A stretch of 64,000 nt of DNA from Arenibacter algicola (GCF_018860365.1 NZ_JAHKPO010000013.1:186001-250000); one strand, 5' to 3'. Shown: positions 43,740 to 52,947, numbered from the stretch's first letter. Made by a program: numbers and translations. Notes: a model not told the origin generated them from the sequence alone.

Positions 43740-45451
43740 TATATATTTCCTTTTTTAAGTTCTTTAACCGCATGGTCGGCGGCCCTAGCGGTGAAGGCCA
43801 TGTAAGTCAATGATGGGTTAACACAACTTGCCGAGGTCATAAATGCCCCATCGGTAACATATACATTGGGTACATCGTGTATTTGGTTGTTGCCATTTAA
43901 TACGGAGGTTTTTCTGTTACGTCCCATTCTGGCCGTACCCATTTCATGAATGCCCAGTCCTAAACCGGTTGGACCATCATGTCCTTTAACATCTCGTAAT
44001 CCGGCCTTTTCCAACATTTCTACTGCAGATTGCTGCATGTCCTTGCGCATGTTGAATTCGTTTTCCTGTAGATCGGCGTCAAAGGTTACTGTGGGCAATC
44101 CCCAGCTATCCAGTTTGTCGTAATCCAAGGTCATTCTGTTATCTTCATAAGGGAGTACTTCACCAAAACCGCCGATGCCCATTCTCCAACCGCCGGGTTT
44201 AAGCATACTTTCCTTAAAATCTTTGCCGTAAGAGAGTTCAGCAACCGTTTCCTCCCAATTACCTCTACTGGCGCCACCTTGATAACCGAAGCCACGCTTG
44301 TAGTCTTTTCTATCGGAAGCACCTCCTAGGTTCCTAAATCTAGGAATATATATCCCATTAGGTCTTCGGCCTTTGTAATATTTGTCCTCGAAGCCATCGA
44401 ATTTACCGGAAGCGCCTACCCCCAAATGGTGGTCCATAATATTACGGCCCAATTGATCGGAGTCGTTGCCCATACCATTTGGGAAACGATCGGATTTGGA
44501 TTGCATTAAAATAGCGGTAGAGGCTATGGCCGAGGCACACAAGAAAATGACTTTTGCCTTAAATTCATGTGTTTCCTTGGTCAACCTGTCTATAACCTTT
44601 ACCCCTGTAGCTTTCTTGGTATTGGGATCGTACATTACTTCATGAACAATGGAGTCTGTACGCAACGTCATATTTCCTGTTGCTTCCGCAGCGGGCAGGG
44701 TAGATGACAAACTACTAAAATAGCCTCCAAAAGGACATCCTCTGATACATCTGTTTCTATACTGACATTTGGTACGTCCGTCAAAATTTTTGGTCCCCGT
44801 TATATGGGCAACCCGACCTATGGTAACGGCACGGTCGTCAAAACCTTCAGTTACTTTGTTCTTAAAATGTTCTTCCACACAATTCATTTCCATGGCAGGT
44901 AGAAAATCGCTATCAGGCAACTGTGGTAGGTTAAGTGCCTCCCCACTAACGCCGATAAAGTTTTCCACTTTTGAATACCACGGTGCAATATCCTTATACC
45001 GGACGGGCCAATCAACTGCAATGCCATCCTTTAGGTTGGCAGTAAAATCGATGTCGCTCCAACGGTAACTTTGACGTCCCCATTGTAAGGAACGCCCGCC
45101 CAAGTGGTAACCTCTCATCCAATCAAATCGTCTTATTTCATTATATGGATGTTCCAAATCATTTACAAACCACATTTTACTTGCGGCATTGGTGGTATAT
45201 CCTGTTCTATTCTGTTTAGGCTGTTTTTCAATATCTTCCCTGGTAGGTTCACCGGCATTTGGAAAATCCCAAGGATCTAGATTGGCCGTCTCGTAATCTT
45301 CGATGTGTTTCACCATCCTTCCACGCTCCAGCACTAGGGTTTTGAGTCCTTTTTCGCATAATTCTTTGGCGGCCCATCCTCCGCTAATGCCTGTACCTAC
45401 GACAATTGCATCATAAGAATCCTGCATTTCATTGTTATTGAACTTGCTCAT
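43739..45451 (-). CDS. GMC-family FAD dehydrogenase, iron-sulfur type (glucoside 3-dehydrogenase-like)
   Basis: 570 residues. FAD-binding VGTGISGGWAAKEL near residue 18 and LVLERGRMV follow the GMC fold; catalytic residues are the His in GIHEMGTARMG and the Asn in SCVNPSLTYMAF at the C terminus. A cysteine motif C-x5-C-x3-C (CQYRNRCIRGC, about residue 225) matches the 3Fe-4S site of FAD-dependent glucose and sorbitol dehydrogenases, so electrons leave through a cluster rather than to oxygen. There is no own signal peptide; export would be by piggyback on subunit 3. Likely reaction: oxidation of a sugar hydroxyl, probably C3 of a glycoside. The cytochrome c subunit of such complexes is not encoded nearby. 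Confidence 0.92.
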   Translation of the reverse strand: MSKFNNNEMQDSYDAIVVGTGISGGWAAKELCEKGLKTLVLERGRMVKHIEDYETANLDPWDFPNAGEPTREDIEKQPKQNRTGYTTNAASKMWFVNDLEHPYNEIRRFDWMRGYHLGGRSLQWGRQSYRWSDIDFTANLKDGIAVDWPVRYKDIAPWYSKVENFIGVSGEALNLPQLPDSDFLPAMEMNCVEEHFKNKVTEGFDDRAVTIGRVAHITGTKNFDGRTKCQYRNRCIRGCPFGGYFSSLSSTLPAAEATGNMTLRTDSIVHEVMYDPNTKKATGVKVIDRLTKETHEFKAKVIFLCASAIASTAILMQSKSDRFPNGMGNDSDQLGRNIMDHHLGVGASGKFDGFEDKYYKGRRPNGIYIPRFRNLGGASDRKDYKRGFGYQGGASRGNWEETVAELSYGKDFKESMLKPGGWRMGIGGFGEVLPYEDNRMTLDYDKLDSWGLPTVTFDADLQENEFNMRKDMQQSAVEMLEKAGLRDVKGHDGPTGLGLGIHEMGTARMGRNRKTSVLNGNNQIHDVPNVYVTDGAFMTSASCVNPSLTYMAFTARAADHAVKELKKGNI

Positions 45452-45464
45452 TTATGAAATTGTT

Positions 45465-45486
45465 TATTTAATAAATTTATTAAATA
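45465..45486. promoter_or_regulatory. 22-bp AT-only palindrome in the GMC gene leader
   Basis: TATTTAATAAATTTATTAAATA is a perfect palindrome 14 bp upstream of the GMC start. AT richness makes chance more likely. Confidence 0.35.
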
Positions 45487-45534
45487 TAAAATTAATTTTT
45501 TACATTTAAACCCTATATACATTAATACTATGGC

Positions 45535-45550
45535 ACTATAACGTTATAGT
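45535..45550. promoter_or_regulatory. Perfect 16-bp palindrome between divergent keto-sugar operons
   Basis: ACTATAACGTTATAGT lies 37 bp before the lipoprotein TIM-barrel gene (plus) and 83 bp before the GMC gene (minus). It is a good operator candidate for both directions; the cognate regulator is not in the window. Confidence 0.5.
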
Positions 45551-45587
45551 AATTGTTAATTCTTGGATTTAATCTCAAAACTTAAAA

Positions 45588-46577
45588 ATGAATCAAAAAA
45601 ATTTAAAAACCAAAGGGATCAAGGTGGTTTTGGTTTCCTTATTAATGGGTGTACTGTCTTGTAAAGAAGCCCCCAAGGAGCAGCCCAAAAATGTGGAGAC
45701 CTCTGAAGTAAGCATGAAAGCCACGGAACCTTTTTTTAAATTGTCTTTGGCCCAATGGTCAATGCATAGAATGGTGCGTGAAGATGGCGTGGATCCTTAT
45801 ACATTTGCTGAAAAGGCCAAAAATTGGGGTTTTACAGGATTGGAGTATGTAAGTGGTTTGTATTATAAGGAATTGCAGGCTGCAAATTTTTCCAAGGAAG
45901 CTATGGCCGCTTTCGTGGAAAAAAGTAATGCGGAAAGCAAAAAACATGGTATGCAAAATGTGTTGATCATGATCGATGGTCAAGGAGATCTTGCTACCAC
46001 GGATGCTAAAAAGAGAAAGGAAGCAGTTGAAAATCATTTTAAATGGGTAGATGCTGCTGCCGATATGGGGTGCCACGCTATTAGGGTAAACCTATCAGGA
46101 AGCAAGGTTCCCAATGAATGGGTTGCCAGTTCTGTGGATGGTCTAACCCAGTTGGCCACCTATGCCAAGGGAAAAAATATTGAAATTTTGGTAGAGAACC
46201 ATGGGGGCTTGTCGTCCAATGCCGTTATGTTGGCAGAGGTTATGACCAAGGTAAATATGGATAATTGTGGTACCCTTCCAGATTTTGGCAACTTTTGTAT
46301 AGAAAGAACCAAGGATGGCTGTGCCGAGGAATATGATATCTACAAAGGGATTAGCGAACTAATGCCACATGCCTTGGCCGTAAGTGCCAAATCTTACGAT
46401 TTTGATGCCGACGGAAATGAAACCAAACTGGACTACCCTAGAATACTTAAAATAGTTAAGGATGCAGGTTATACCGGTTTTATAGGTGTGGAATACGAAG
46501 GTAGTCGTTTAAGTGAGGAGGAAGGAATTCTTGCCACTAGGGATCTATTGATAAAAGCTGGTAAGGAACTTAATTAG
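45588..46577 (+). CDS. Sugar phosphate isomerase/epimerase, lipoprotein
   Basis: 329 residues. Lipobox LMGVLSC (Cys25) then a Lys/Glu-rich spacer and a xylose-isomerase-like TIM barrel: LSLAQWSMHRMV, WGFTGLEYVSGLYY, IRVNLSGSK, ILVENHGGLSSNA with a metal Glu, CGTLPDFGNF with the Asp, and GFIGVEYEGSR with the final Glu. It should sit on the periplasmic or outer face, unlike the usual cytosolic epimerases, in line with extracytoplasmic cleavage of oxidised glycosides. First gene of a four-gene plus-strand unit (spacings 11, 16 and 18 bp). Confidence 0.9.
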   Translation: MNQKNLKTKGIKVVLVSLLMGVLSCKEAPKEQPKNVETSEVSMKATEPFFKLSLAQWSMHRMVREDGVDPYTFAEKAKNWGFTGLEYVSGLYYKELQAANFSKEAMAAFVEKSNAESKKHGMQNVLIMIDGQGDLATTDAKKRKEAVENHFKWVDAAADMGCHAIRVNLSGSKVPNEWVASSVDGLTQLATYAKGKNIEILVENHGGLSSNAVMLAEVMTKVNMDNCGTLPDFGNFCIERTKDGCAEEYDIYKGISELMPHALAVSAKSYDFDADGNETKLDYPRILKIVKDAGYTGFIGVEYEGSRLSEEEGILATRDLLIKAGKELN

Positions 46578-46588
46578 CACTATATTTT

Positions 46589-47032
46589 ATGAAGGCTTTT
46601 TTCAATCAGCTGTTCGATTATAACTTTTACTGCAATAAGAAATTGATTGAAGAGTGCCAAAAGCTGGAAAATGTTCCAGAAAGGACTACGGAACTCTTCA
46701 GTCATATTTTAAATGCGCACCATATATGGAATGCCAGAATTCTTGGTAAAAAAGTGGAGTACGGTGTTTTTCAGTTGCAATCGTTAAAAGATTGGGGCGA
46801 CCTGCATTATGAAAATCAAAGAAGTTCTTTTGAAATAATCACCAATGTGGATAGTTTTGAAAAGCGCTTGGATTATGAGAATTCCCAGGGTAGGTTGTTT
46901 ACCAATACCATTCAGGATATGTTATTTCATATCATAAACCACTCAACCCATCACAGGGCTCAGATTTCCGTTGATTTTAGAAACAACTCCATTGAACCCT
47001 TGGTCTTGGATTATGCCACTTATAAGCGATAA
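46589..47032 (+). CDS. DinB-superfamily protein
   Basis: 147 residues, four-helix bundle of the DinB/YfiT type. The three metal histidines are visible: one in LNAHHIWNARIL (helix 2) and two in HIINHSTHHRAQI (helix 4). Bacterial members are metal-dependent thiol transferases or of unknown function. Here it lies within the keto-sugar unit, between an isomerase-like lipoprotein and a transporter; whether it acts in the pathway is unknown. Confidence 0.88.
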   Translation: MKAFFNQLFDYNFYCNKKLIEECQKLENVPERTTELFSHILNAHHIWNARILGKKVEYGVFQLQSLKDWGDLHYENQRSSFEIITNVDSFEKRLDYENSQGRLFTNTIQDMLFHIINHSTHHRAQISVDFRNNSIEPLVLDYATYKR

Positions 47033-47048
47033 ATATACCTGCTAGACC

Positions 47049-48278
47049 GTGAATGTAAAGACCAAAGTTCAGTTGTCCTTAATGATGTTCCTCGAATTTT
47101 TTATTTGGGGAGGTTGGTTTGTAACACTTGGTACTTTTTTGGGACAGAATCTCAAGGCCACGGGAGCAGAATCGGCTATGGCATATTCAACCCAATCCTG
47201 GGGAGCCATAATTGCGCCTTTTATAATAGGTTTAATTGCGGACAGGTATTTCAACGCAGAGCGAATTTTAGGAGTTTTGCATCTTCTTGGTGCTATAATG
47301 ATGTATCAAATGTATATGGCATTGGACTTTGCTGGTTTCTACCCATATGTACTTGGATACATGATTCTTTATATGCCAACTTTGGCCTTGGTGAATTCAA
47401 TTTCCTTTAGCCAAATGAAAAATCCTGCCAAGGAGTTTTCTTTTGTGAGGGTTTTTGGCACTATAGGTTGGATAGTGGCCGGACTAGTAATTAGTTTTGT
47501 GTTCCTATGGGATTCCGAAAGCTCTAGGGAACAAGGCCTCTTGAAAAATACTTTTTTAATGGTGGCTATTGCATCAGCTGTTTTGGGGATTTTTAGTTTT
47601 ACCTTGCCCAAAACACCACCAAAGGTAAGAACGGATGAAAAGGTATCTATTTCAGGCATTTTGGGGTTGGATGCCCTAAAACTCCTAAAGGATAGAAATT
47701 TCCTTATTTTCTTTCTTTCATCCATTTTAATTTGCATACCATTGGCCTTTTATTACCAAAATGCAAATCCATTTTTGTCAGAGATCGGAATGGAAAATCC
47801 CACAGGTAAAATGACCATTGGCCAAGGTTCGGAAGTTTTGTTTATGTTGTTATTGCCATATTTCTTCAAGAAATTTGGATTTAAGAATACCTTGATTGCC
47901 GGGATGCTCGCATGGACCATTAGATATCTCCTATTTGCATATGGAAATGCCGGAGATTTGGCCTTTATGCTAATATTGGGAATTGCCCTTCATGGTATTT
48001 GCTATGATTTTTTCTTTGTTTCCGGACAGATTTATACGGATTCAAAGGCAGGTGACAAATTTAAGAGTGCGGCCCAGGGGTTGATAACCTTGGCCACCTA
48101 TGGCGTTGGAATGTTGATCGGTTTTTGGGTGGCAGGAAAAATAACGGATAGTTATATAATTGGCGATGGCGTACACAATTGGACGGATATTTGGACATTT
48201 CCTGCTATTTTTGCCTTAGGGGCCATGGTGCTGTTCGCAATATTTTTTAAAAACGAGGAAGTAGAGTATAAAGAGTAA
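47049..48278 (+). CDS. MFS transporter of the nucleoside:H+ symporter family
   Basis: 409 residues from GTG 47049 (no nearer ATG fits). Twelve membrane helices; family marks are LSLMMFLEFFIWGGWFVTLGTFLG at the start, SFVRVFGTIGWIVAG and GICYDFFFVSGQIY. The NupG-like family imports nucleosides in Enterobacteria; in Bacteroidota members often sit beside isomerase and Gfo/Idh/MocA genes and probably import sugars. Here it would bring the (oxidised) monosaccharide across the inner membrane. Confidence 0.88.
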   Translation: MNVKTKVQLSLMMFLEFFIWGGWFVTLGTFLGQNLKATGAESAMAYSTQSWGAIIAPFIIGLIADRYFNAERILGVLHLLGAIMMYQMYMALDFAGFYPYVLGYMILYMPTLALVNSISFSQMKNPAKEFSFVRVFGTIGWIVAGLVISFVFLWDSESSREQGLLKNTFLMVAIASAVLGIFSFTLPKTPPKVRTDEKVSISGILGLDALKLLKDRNFLIFFLSSILICIPLAFYYQNANPFLSEIGMENPTGKMTIGQGSEVLFMLLLPYFFKKFGFKNTLIAGMLAWTIRYLLFAYGNAGDLAFMLILGIALHGICYDFFFVSGQIYTDSKAGDKFKSAAQGLITLATYGVGMLIGFWVAGKITDSYIIGDGVHNWTDIWTFPAIFALGAMVLFAIFFKNEEVEYKE

Positions 48279-48296
48279 CTTACGAATAAATATATT

Positions 48297-49433
48297 ATGA
48301 GCAAGAAAATTAGATTAGGAATTTTAGGGGGCGGAGGAGACTCCCTTATAGGGGTTTTGCACCGAGTGGCATCCCAAATTAATGATAATTACGAAATTGT
48401 TGGCGCAGTTTTTAACCCGGACTTTGAAGCGAATGTTGCTTTTGCCAAGGAAATAGATGTGCCTACCAATAGGATCTATAAGGATTTTGATACCTTGGTG
48501 GAAGAGGAATTAAAACTACCAAAGGAAGAGCGTATTCAGGTATGTTCTGTACTTACCCCTAACTTTTTGCATTTTCCTATGGCCAAAAAGTTATTGGAAA
48601 ATGGGTTTCACGTAATTTGTGAAAAGCCCATGACCACTACCTACGAGGAGGCTAAAATATTACAGGCTACCTTGGAAAAGGCCAAGACCGTTTTTGCAGT
48701 TACCCACACTTATACAGGGTATCCTATGGTTAGGCAAATGAGGGAGATGATTAAGGCCGGTGCTATCGGAAAAATACATAAGGTAGATGCGGCATATTAC
48801 CAAGGTTGGATCAACTCTATTATCCATGACAAGGCTAAGCGTTCAACGGTTTGGAGGTTAGATCCTAAAAAGGCAGGAATCAGTTCTTGTATGGGAGATA
48901 TAGGGGTGCATGCCTTTAATATGATAGAATATACTACGGGATTGACCATAAAATCCATTTTGGCAGATTTCAACTATTTGTACGATGATAACCAAATGGA
49001 TGTAGACGGTACGGTATTGATCCGAATGGATAAGCACGTGAAAGGTGTTATTCGCTCCAGTCAGGTTGCTACCGGGGAGGAAAACGGACTAACTATTGCC
49101 ATTTATGGTGAGAAGGGTGGACTACGATGGGAGCAGGAAAATCCCAATTACCTTTATGTGCTTAGTGATGACAAGCCGCTTCAGGTATATAAGCCGGGCC
49201 ATGCCTATAATTCCAAGTTGTCTTTGGATGGAACTAAATTGCCTGCAGGGCATCCCGAAGGTATTTTTGATTCTATGGCCAATATTTATTTGGGTGTTGC
49301 AAGGGCAATTCGCGGCGAGAAATATAACGATGGTGAATTCCCTACTATGATGGATGGTGTTCGAGGACTCGATTTTATAGAGAGCACTGTTGAGTCCAAC
49401 AAAAAGGGCAACGTTTGGATCAATTTGAAATAA
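48297..49433 (+). CDS. Gfo/Idh/MocA-family NAD(P)-dependent oxidoreductase
   Basis: 378 residues, no signal peptide, so cytosolic. Rossmann motif LGILGGGGDSLIG at the N terminus, SVLTPNFLH, the EKP motif in VICEKPMTTTYEEA (catalytic Lys), then THTYTGYPMVRQMRE and GISSCMGDIGVHAFNMIEYTTG with the conserved Asp-x3-His. In the context of this unit it should reduce the imported 3-keto sugar back to the sugar, or do the reverse step. It is the last gene of the unit; a bidirectional terminator follows. Confidence 0.93.
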   Translation: MSKKIRLGILGGGGDSLIGVLHRVASQINDNYEIVGAVFNPDFEANVAFAKEIDVPTNRIYKDFDTLVEEELKLPKEERIQVCSVLTPNFLHFPMAKKLLENGFHVICEKPMTTTYEEAKILQATLEKAKTVFAVTHTYTGYPMVRQMREMIKAGAIGKIHKVDAAYYQGWINSIIHDKAKRSTVWRLDPKKAGISSCMGDIGVHAFNMIEYTTGLTIKSILADFNYLYDDNQMDVDGTVLIRMDKHVKGVIRSSQVATGEENGLTIAIYGEKGGLRWEQENPNYLYVLSDDKPLQVYKPGHAYNSKLSLDGTKLPAGHPEGIFDSMANIYLGVARAIRGEKYNDGEFPTMMDGVRGLDFIESTVESNKKGNVWINLK

Positions 49434-49452
49434 TACAGGATTTTGTTTATAT

Positions 49453-49479
49453 AAAAAGGGTCGCAATTGCGGCCCTTTT
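49453..49479. terminator. Bidirectional terminator between convergent genes
   Basis: AAAAAGGGTCGC-AATT-GCGGCCCTTTT pairs with one G-T and has an A-run on the left and a T-run on the right. It serves the oxidoreductase gene (plus) and the ASCH gene (minus). Confidence 0.85.
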
Positions 49480-49506
49480 CTATGGAAGTTGTTTAAGTAC
49501 TGAAGA

Positions 49507-49968
49507 CTATCCGTATACCTTGTCGAACTCTACACAGACCACGATCATACTATCCCTGGGAACACGTTTAAAGGGTGCCAATTCACGGGAAAAATATTCC
49601 CAGTGGAATTTTTTCCAATGTTCCAGACTTTTATCCCCTAAGCCGTCCAATTGAACATACTCTTTGGTAATACTGAAAAATGGTTTTAGTTTTACAGCGG
49701 TTGTCCTAATGATACATTTGGCCTTGCCGCTCCAATCCGTAAGGACTATAAAGGCACCTATTTTAGGGAGTGGCTCTTTTCTATATTGAAGGCCCAAAAG
49801 TGAAAAGGTGGCTGCTTTCTTAAGGTTTTTGATGACAAGATCCACTTCGTGGTCCGCATCTTGTTCATTGTCGCTAAATTGAAACACTTTAGGTGCTTCT
49901 ACAAAAGCAAATTCCAGGTGGGCGTCCAAAAAATCACCCCACATATTTCTAGCCGAAGCATTGTCCAT
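49507..49968 (-). CDS. ASCH-domain protein
   Basis: 153 residues, cytosolic. The ASCH fold is seen in MWGDFLDAHLE, KKAATFSLLGLQYRKEPLPKIGAFIVLTDWSGKAKCIIRTT and the closing LEHWKKFHWEYFSREL, where the conserved Lys, Thr and Trp/Phe positions of the bacterial branch occur. ASCH domains bind RNA or modified nucleosides; some are amidohydrolases acting on N4-acetylcytidine. It does not look part of the sugar pathway. Confidence 0.88.
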   Translation of the reverse strand: MDNASARNMWGDFLDAHLEFAFVEAPKVFQFSDNEQDADHEVDLVIKNLKKAATFSLLGLQYRKEPLPKIGAFIVLTDWSGKAKCIIRTTAVKLKPFFSITKEYVQLDGLGDKSLEHWKKFHWEYFSRELAPFKRVPRDSMIVVCVEFDKVYG

Positions 49969-50029
49969 TCTAATTAGGTCTAATATTTAACAGTAACGGT
50001 AAAATACATTAATTATTTCTCGAAGGATG

Positions 50030-51733
50030 TTATGAAAATTTACCCGCTTTCAATTGTTTGGCTGCATGATTTGCCGCCCTGGCCGTAAATGCCATATAAG
50101 TCAATGATGGATTAACACAATTGGAAGAAGTCATAAAAGCACCATCTGTAACATATACATTGGGAACCAGGTGCACTTGATTATTTTTATTCAAGATTGA
50201 AGTTTTGGGATCATGCCCCATACGGGCGCCGCCCATTTCATGTATTCCCAATCCTGGCCAGGAAGATTCCTCATAGGATTGTACATCCTTAAACCCAGCC
50301 ACTTCAAACATTTCTACGATAACTTTTTTGATATCCTTGCGCATATTCAACTCGTTCTCCTTAAACTCAACATCAAACGCCAATTGTGGAAGCCCCCATT
50401 TATCTTTTTCAGTAGGGCTTAAGGTAACCCTGTTGTCGTCATATGGCAGGAATTCTCCAAATCCGGTGACACCGATCGTCCAATGACCGGGTTTTAGGAT
50501 ACTTTCTTTAAGATCTTTTCCATATCCCAATTCCCCAATGGTTTCGGACCAATCGCCTCTACTGGCTGTGCCTTGAAATCCGAATCCACGGATATAATCA
50601 TTACGTTTGGTCTTTTCGTCCATATTTACGAATCGCGGAATATAGAAACCATTGGCACGGCGGCCTTTATAATATTTGTCCAAATACCCATCAACTTTGG
50701 CTGTAGCCCCTAATTTATAATGATGGTCCATTATTCCTCTTCCCAAGGCGTCCGAGTCATTTCCAAGGCCGTTAGGAAAACGTTCACTCTTTGATTGCAA
50801 TAATATACCTACAGAAGCCATGGCGGAAGCACAAAGAAAAATAATACGGGCCTTGAATTCTATTTTTTCATTGGTCTCCGAATCTATGATTTTTACTCCG
50901 GTAGCTCTTTTTGTTTTATCATCATAGACGACTTCGTACACAATAGAATTGGGTCTGAGCGTCATATTACCAGTTCTTTCTGCGGCCGGCAAAGTGGATG
51001 AATTGCTGCTAAAATAGCCTCCGAAAGGGCAACCACGCCAGCATCTATCTCGATTTTGACACACTCCGCGACCTTCAAAATCTGCATTTGGATCTGTAAT
51101 GTGTGCCGTACGACCAATGGTCACCAAACGACCATCATCAAATTTTTCTTCGATTGTTTTTTGAAAGTCTTCTTCTACGCAATTCAATTTCATGGGGGGT
51201 TGAAATTTGCCATCGGGCAATTGTTTTAACCCCAGGGCTTGTCCACTGACCCCTATATATTCTTCAACTTTGTCATACCATGGTGAGATGTCCTTATATC
51301 TAACAGGCCAATCAATGCTAATGCCCTCTTTTTTATTGGCTTCAAAATCAATATCACTCCAACGGTAACTCTGTCTGCCCCATGTTAGGGAACGCCCGCC
51401 GACCTGATATCCTCGTATCCAATCAAATCGTTTGGTTTGGACATAAGGGTGCTCCAAATCATTTACAAAGAAATGTTTATTGCTCTCATCTGGCGCCCAA
51501 TTTAACCTACTTTGTATGTGATATTTTTCCTTATCGGATTTAGACAATTCACCTTTTAATGGGTAATCCCAAGGGTCATCGTTCATTGTTGGGTAATCCT
51601 CGATATGCTTTACCATTGGTCCCCTTTCCAGCACCAAAGTCTTTAACCCATTCTCGCAAAGTTCTTTAGCTGCCCAACCACCACTAATACCGGTACCTAC
51701 AACAATGGCATCAAACATTTCACTCTGATTCAT
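50030..51733 (-). CDS. Second GMC-family FAD dehydrogenase, iron-sulfur type
   Basis: 567 residues, a close paralog of the GMC gene at 43739-45451 along the whole length. FAD motif VGTGISGGWAAKEL, LVLERGPMV, C-x5-C-x3-C in CQNRDRCWRGC, the His in GIHEMGGARMG and the Asn in NCVNPSLTYMAF are all kept. Unlike its paralog it has no subunit-3 gene beside it, so it must share the single one or use another. Single gene, divergent from the next sugar-isomerase operon with a 144-bp intergenic region full of dyads. Confidence 0.92.
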   Translation of the reverse strand: MNQSEMFDAIVVGTGISGGWAAKELCENGLKTLVLERGPMVKHIEDYPTMNDDPWDYPLKGELSKSDKEKYHIQSRLNWAPDESNKHFFVNDLEHPYVQTKRFDWIRGYQVGGRSLTWGRQSYRWSDIDFEANKKEGISIDWPVRYKDISPWYDKVEEYIGVSGQALGLKQLPDGKFQPPMKLNCVEEDFQKTIEEKFDDGRLVTIGRTAHITDPNADFEGRGVCQNRDRCWRGCPFGGYFSSNSSTLPAAERTGNMTLRPNSIVYEVVYDDKTKRATGVKIIDSETNEKIEFKARIIFLCASAMASVGILLQSKSERFPNGLGNDSDALGRGIMDHHYKLGATAKVDGYLDKYYKGRRANGFYIPRFVNMDEKTKRNDYIRGFGFQGTASRGDWSETIGELGYGKDLKESILKPGHWTIGVTGFGEFLPYDDNRVTLSPTEKDKWGLPQLAFDVEFKENELNMRKDIKKVIVEMFEVAGFKDVQSYEESSWPGLGIHEMGGARMGHDPKTSILNKNNQVHLVPNVYVTDGAFMTSSNCVNPSLTYMAFTARAANHAAKQLKAGKFS

Positions 51734-51765
51734 TCTATATTTCTTGTTTTAATTCTGATGCTTTT

Positions 51766-51830
51766 CCTATATTTATAACTTCGCATTTGTAGGTATGTGC
51801 TACAAACTTTAAATATAGGATTTTTATCCT
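51766..51830. promoter_or_regulatory. Nested dyads between divergent GMC and isomerase genes
   Basis: Outer arms CCTATATTTA (51766-51775) and TAAATATAGG (51810-51819) enclose TTTGTAG/CTACAAA (51786-51792 with 51800-51806); AGGAT-TTTT-ATCCT (51817-51830) follows. All arms are perfect. They could be operators or form a leader hairpin. Confidence 0.45.
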
Positions 51831-51877
51831 AAATGTTAACAAAGGTTATTTTCAATTATACTTAATAAAAAATCAAA

Positions 51878-52930
51878 ATGAAGACAATTAAAGGGCCGGC
51901 AGTATTTTTAGCACAATTTGTTGATGAAAAAGCACCATTCAATTCATTGGATGGCATGTGTAAATGGGCATCCGATTTAGGATATAAGGGAATACAAATA
52001 CCTACTTGGGTAGATTTTCTTATCGATTTGGATAAGGCTGCCGAGAGTCAGACCTACTGTGATGAATTAAAGGGAAAGATAAATTCCTATGGACTGGAAA
52101 TTACAGAGTTGTCCACGCATTTACAAGGACAATTGGTGGCAGTGAATCCTGCTTATGACCTTATGTTCGATAATTTTGCGCCGGACAAGGTGAAGAACAA
52201 TCCAAAGGCACGTACCGAATGGGCCATTGATGTTGTTAAAAAAGGAGCCACGGCGAGTCGTAGGCTCGGGCTAAAAGCACATGCCACTTTCTCAGGCTCC
52301 CTACTATGGCATACCGCCCATCCATGGCCGCAGAGACCTGCAGGATTGGTAGAAATGGGCTTCGAAGAGCTGGCCAAAAGATGGTTGCCCATCCTAAATC
52401 ACTTTGACAAGGAAGGTGTGGACGTATGTTACGAAATCCACCCTGGCGAAGATCTTCACGATGGGGATACTTTTGAACGTTTCTTGGCTGCTACCGGTAA
52501 CCATAAACGAGTTAATATTTTGTACGATCCAAGTCATTTTGTACTTCAGCAGTTGGATTACATAGCTTACATAGACCATTACCATGAATTCATAAAATCT
52601 TTTCATGTTAAGGATTCGGAATTTAATCCCACAGGCAAAAAAGGAGCCTTTGGTGGTTTTAACGATTGGGGCGACAGGGCTGGAAGATATCGTTCGCTTG
52701 GGGATGGACAGATAGATTTTAAGTCCATCTTCTCCAAATTAACCCAGTACGGCTGTGATGTTTGGGCGGTTATGGAATGGGAATGCTGCATAAAGAGTCC
52801 GGAACAAGGAGCTAGGGAAGGTGCCAAGTTTATCCAAGACCATATAATTGAGGCCACTGAAAAAACCTTTGACGATTTTGCAGGGGCGGCTATAGATAAA
52901 GCAGTATTGAAGAAAATATTAGGACTATAA
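51878..52930 (+). CDS. Sugar phosphate isomerase/epimerase
   Basis: 350 residues without signal peptide. Xylose-isomerase-like TIM barrel: FLAQFVDEKAPFN, GYKGIQIPTW, DVCYEIHPGEDLHDG with a metal Glu and His, ILYDPSHFVLQQLDY with the Asp-His pair, SFHVKDSEF, and AVMEWECCIKS with the last Glu. It is longer than the two paralogs in the locus. It opens a plus-strand unit followed by the two DUF1080 genes at 17 and 19 bp. Likely acts on a keto-sugar or its glycoside in the cytosol. Confidence 0.9.
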   Translation: MKTIKGPAVFLAQFVDEKAPFNSLDGMCKWASDLGYKGIQIPTWVDFLIDLDKAAESQTYCDELKGKINSYGLEITELSTHLQGQLVAVNPAYDLMFDNFAPDKVKNNPKARTEWAIDVVKKGATASRRLGLKAHATFSGSLLWHTAHPWPQRPAGLVEMGFEELAKRWLPILNHFDKEGVDVCYEIHPGEDLHDGDTFERFLAATGNHKRVNILYDPSHFVLQQLDYIAYIDHYHEFIKSFHVKDSEFNPTGKKGAFGGFNDWGDRAGRYRSLGDGQIDFKSIFSKLTQYGCDVWAVMEWECCIKSPEQGAREGAKFIQDHIIEATEKTFDDFAGAAIDKAVLKKILGL

Positions 52931-52947
52931 AATCAATCAATAGGAAA

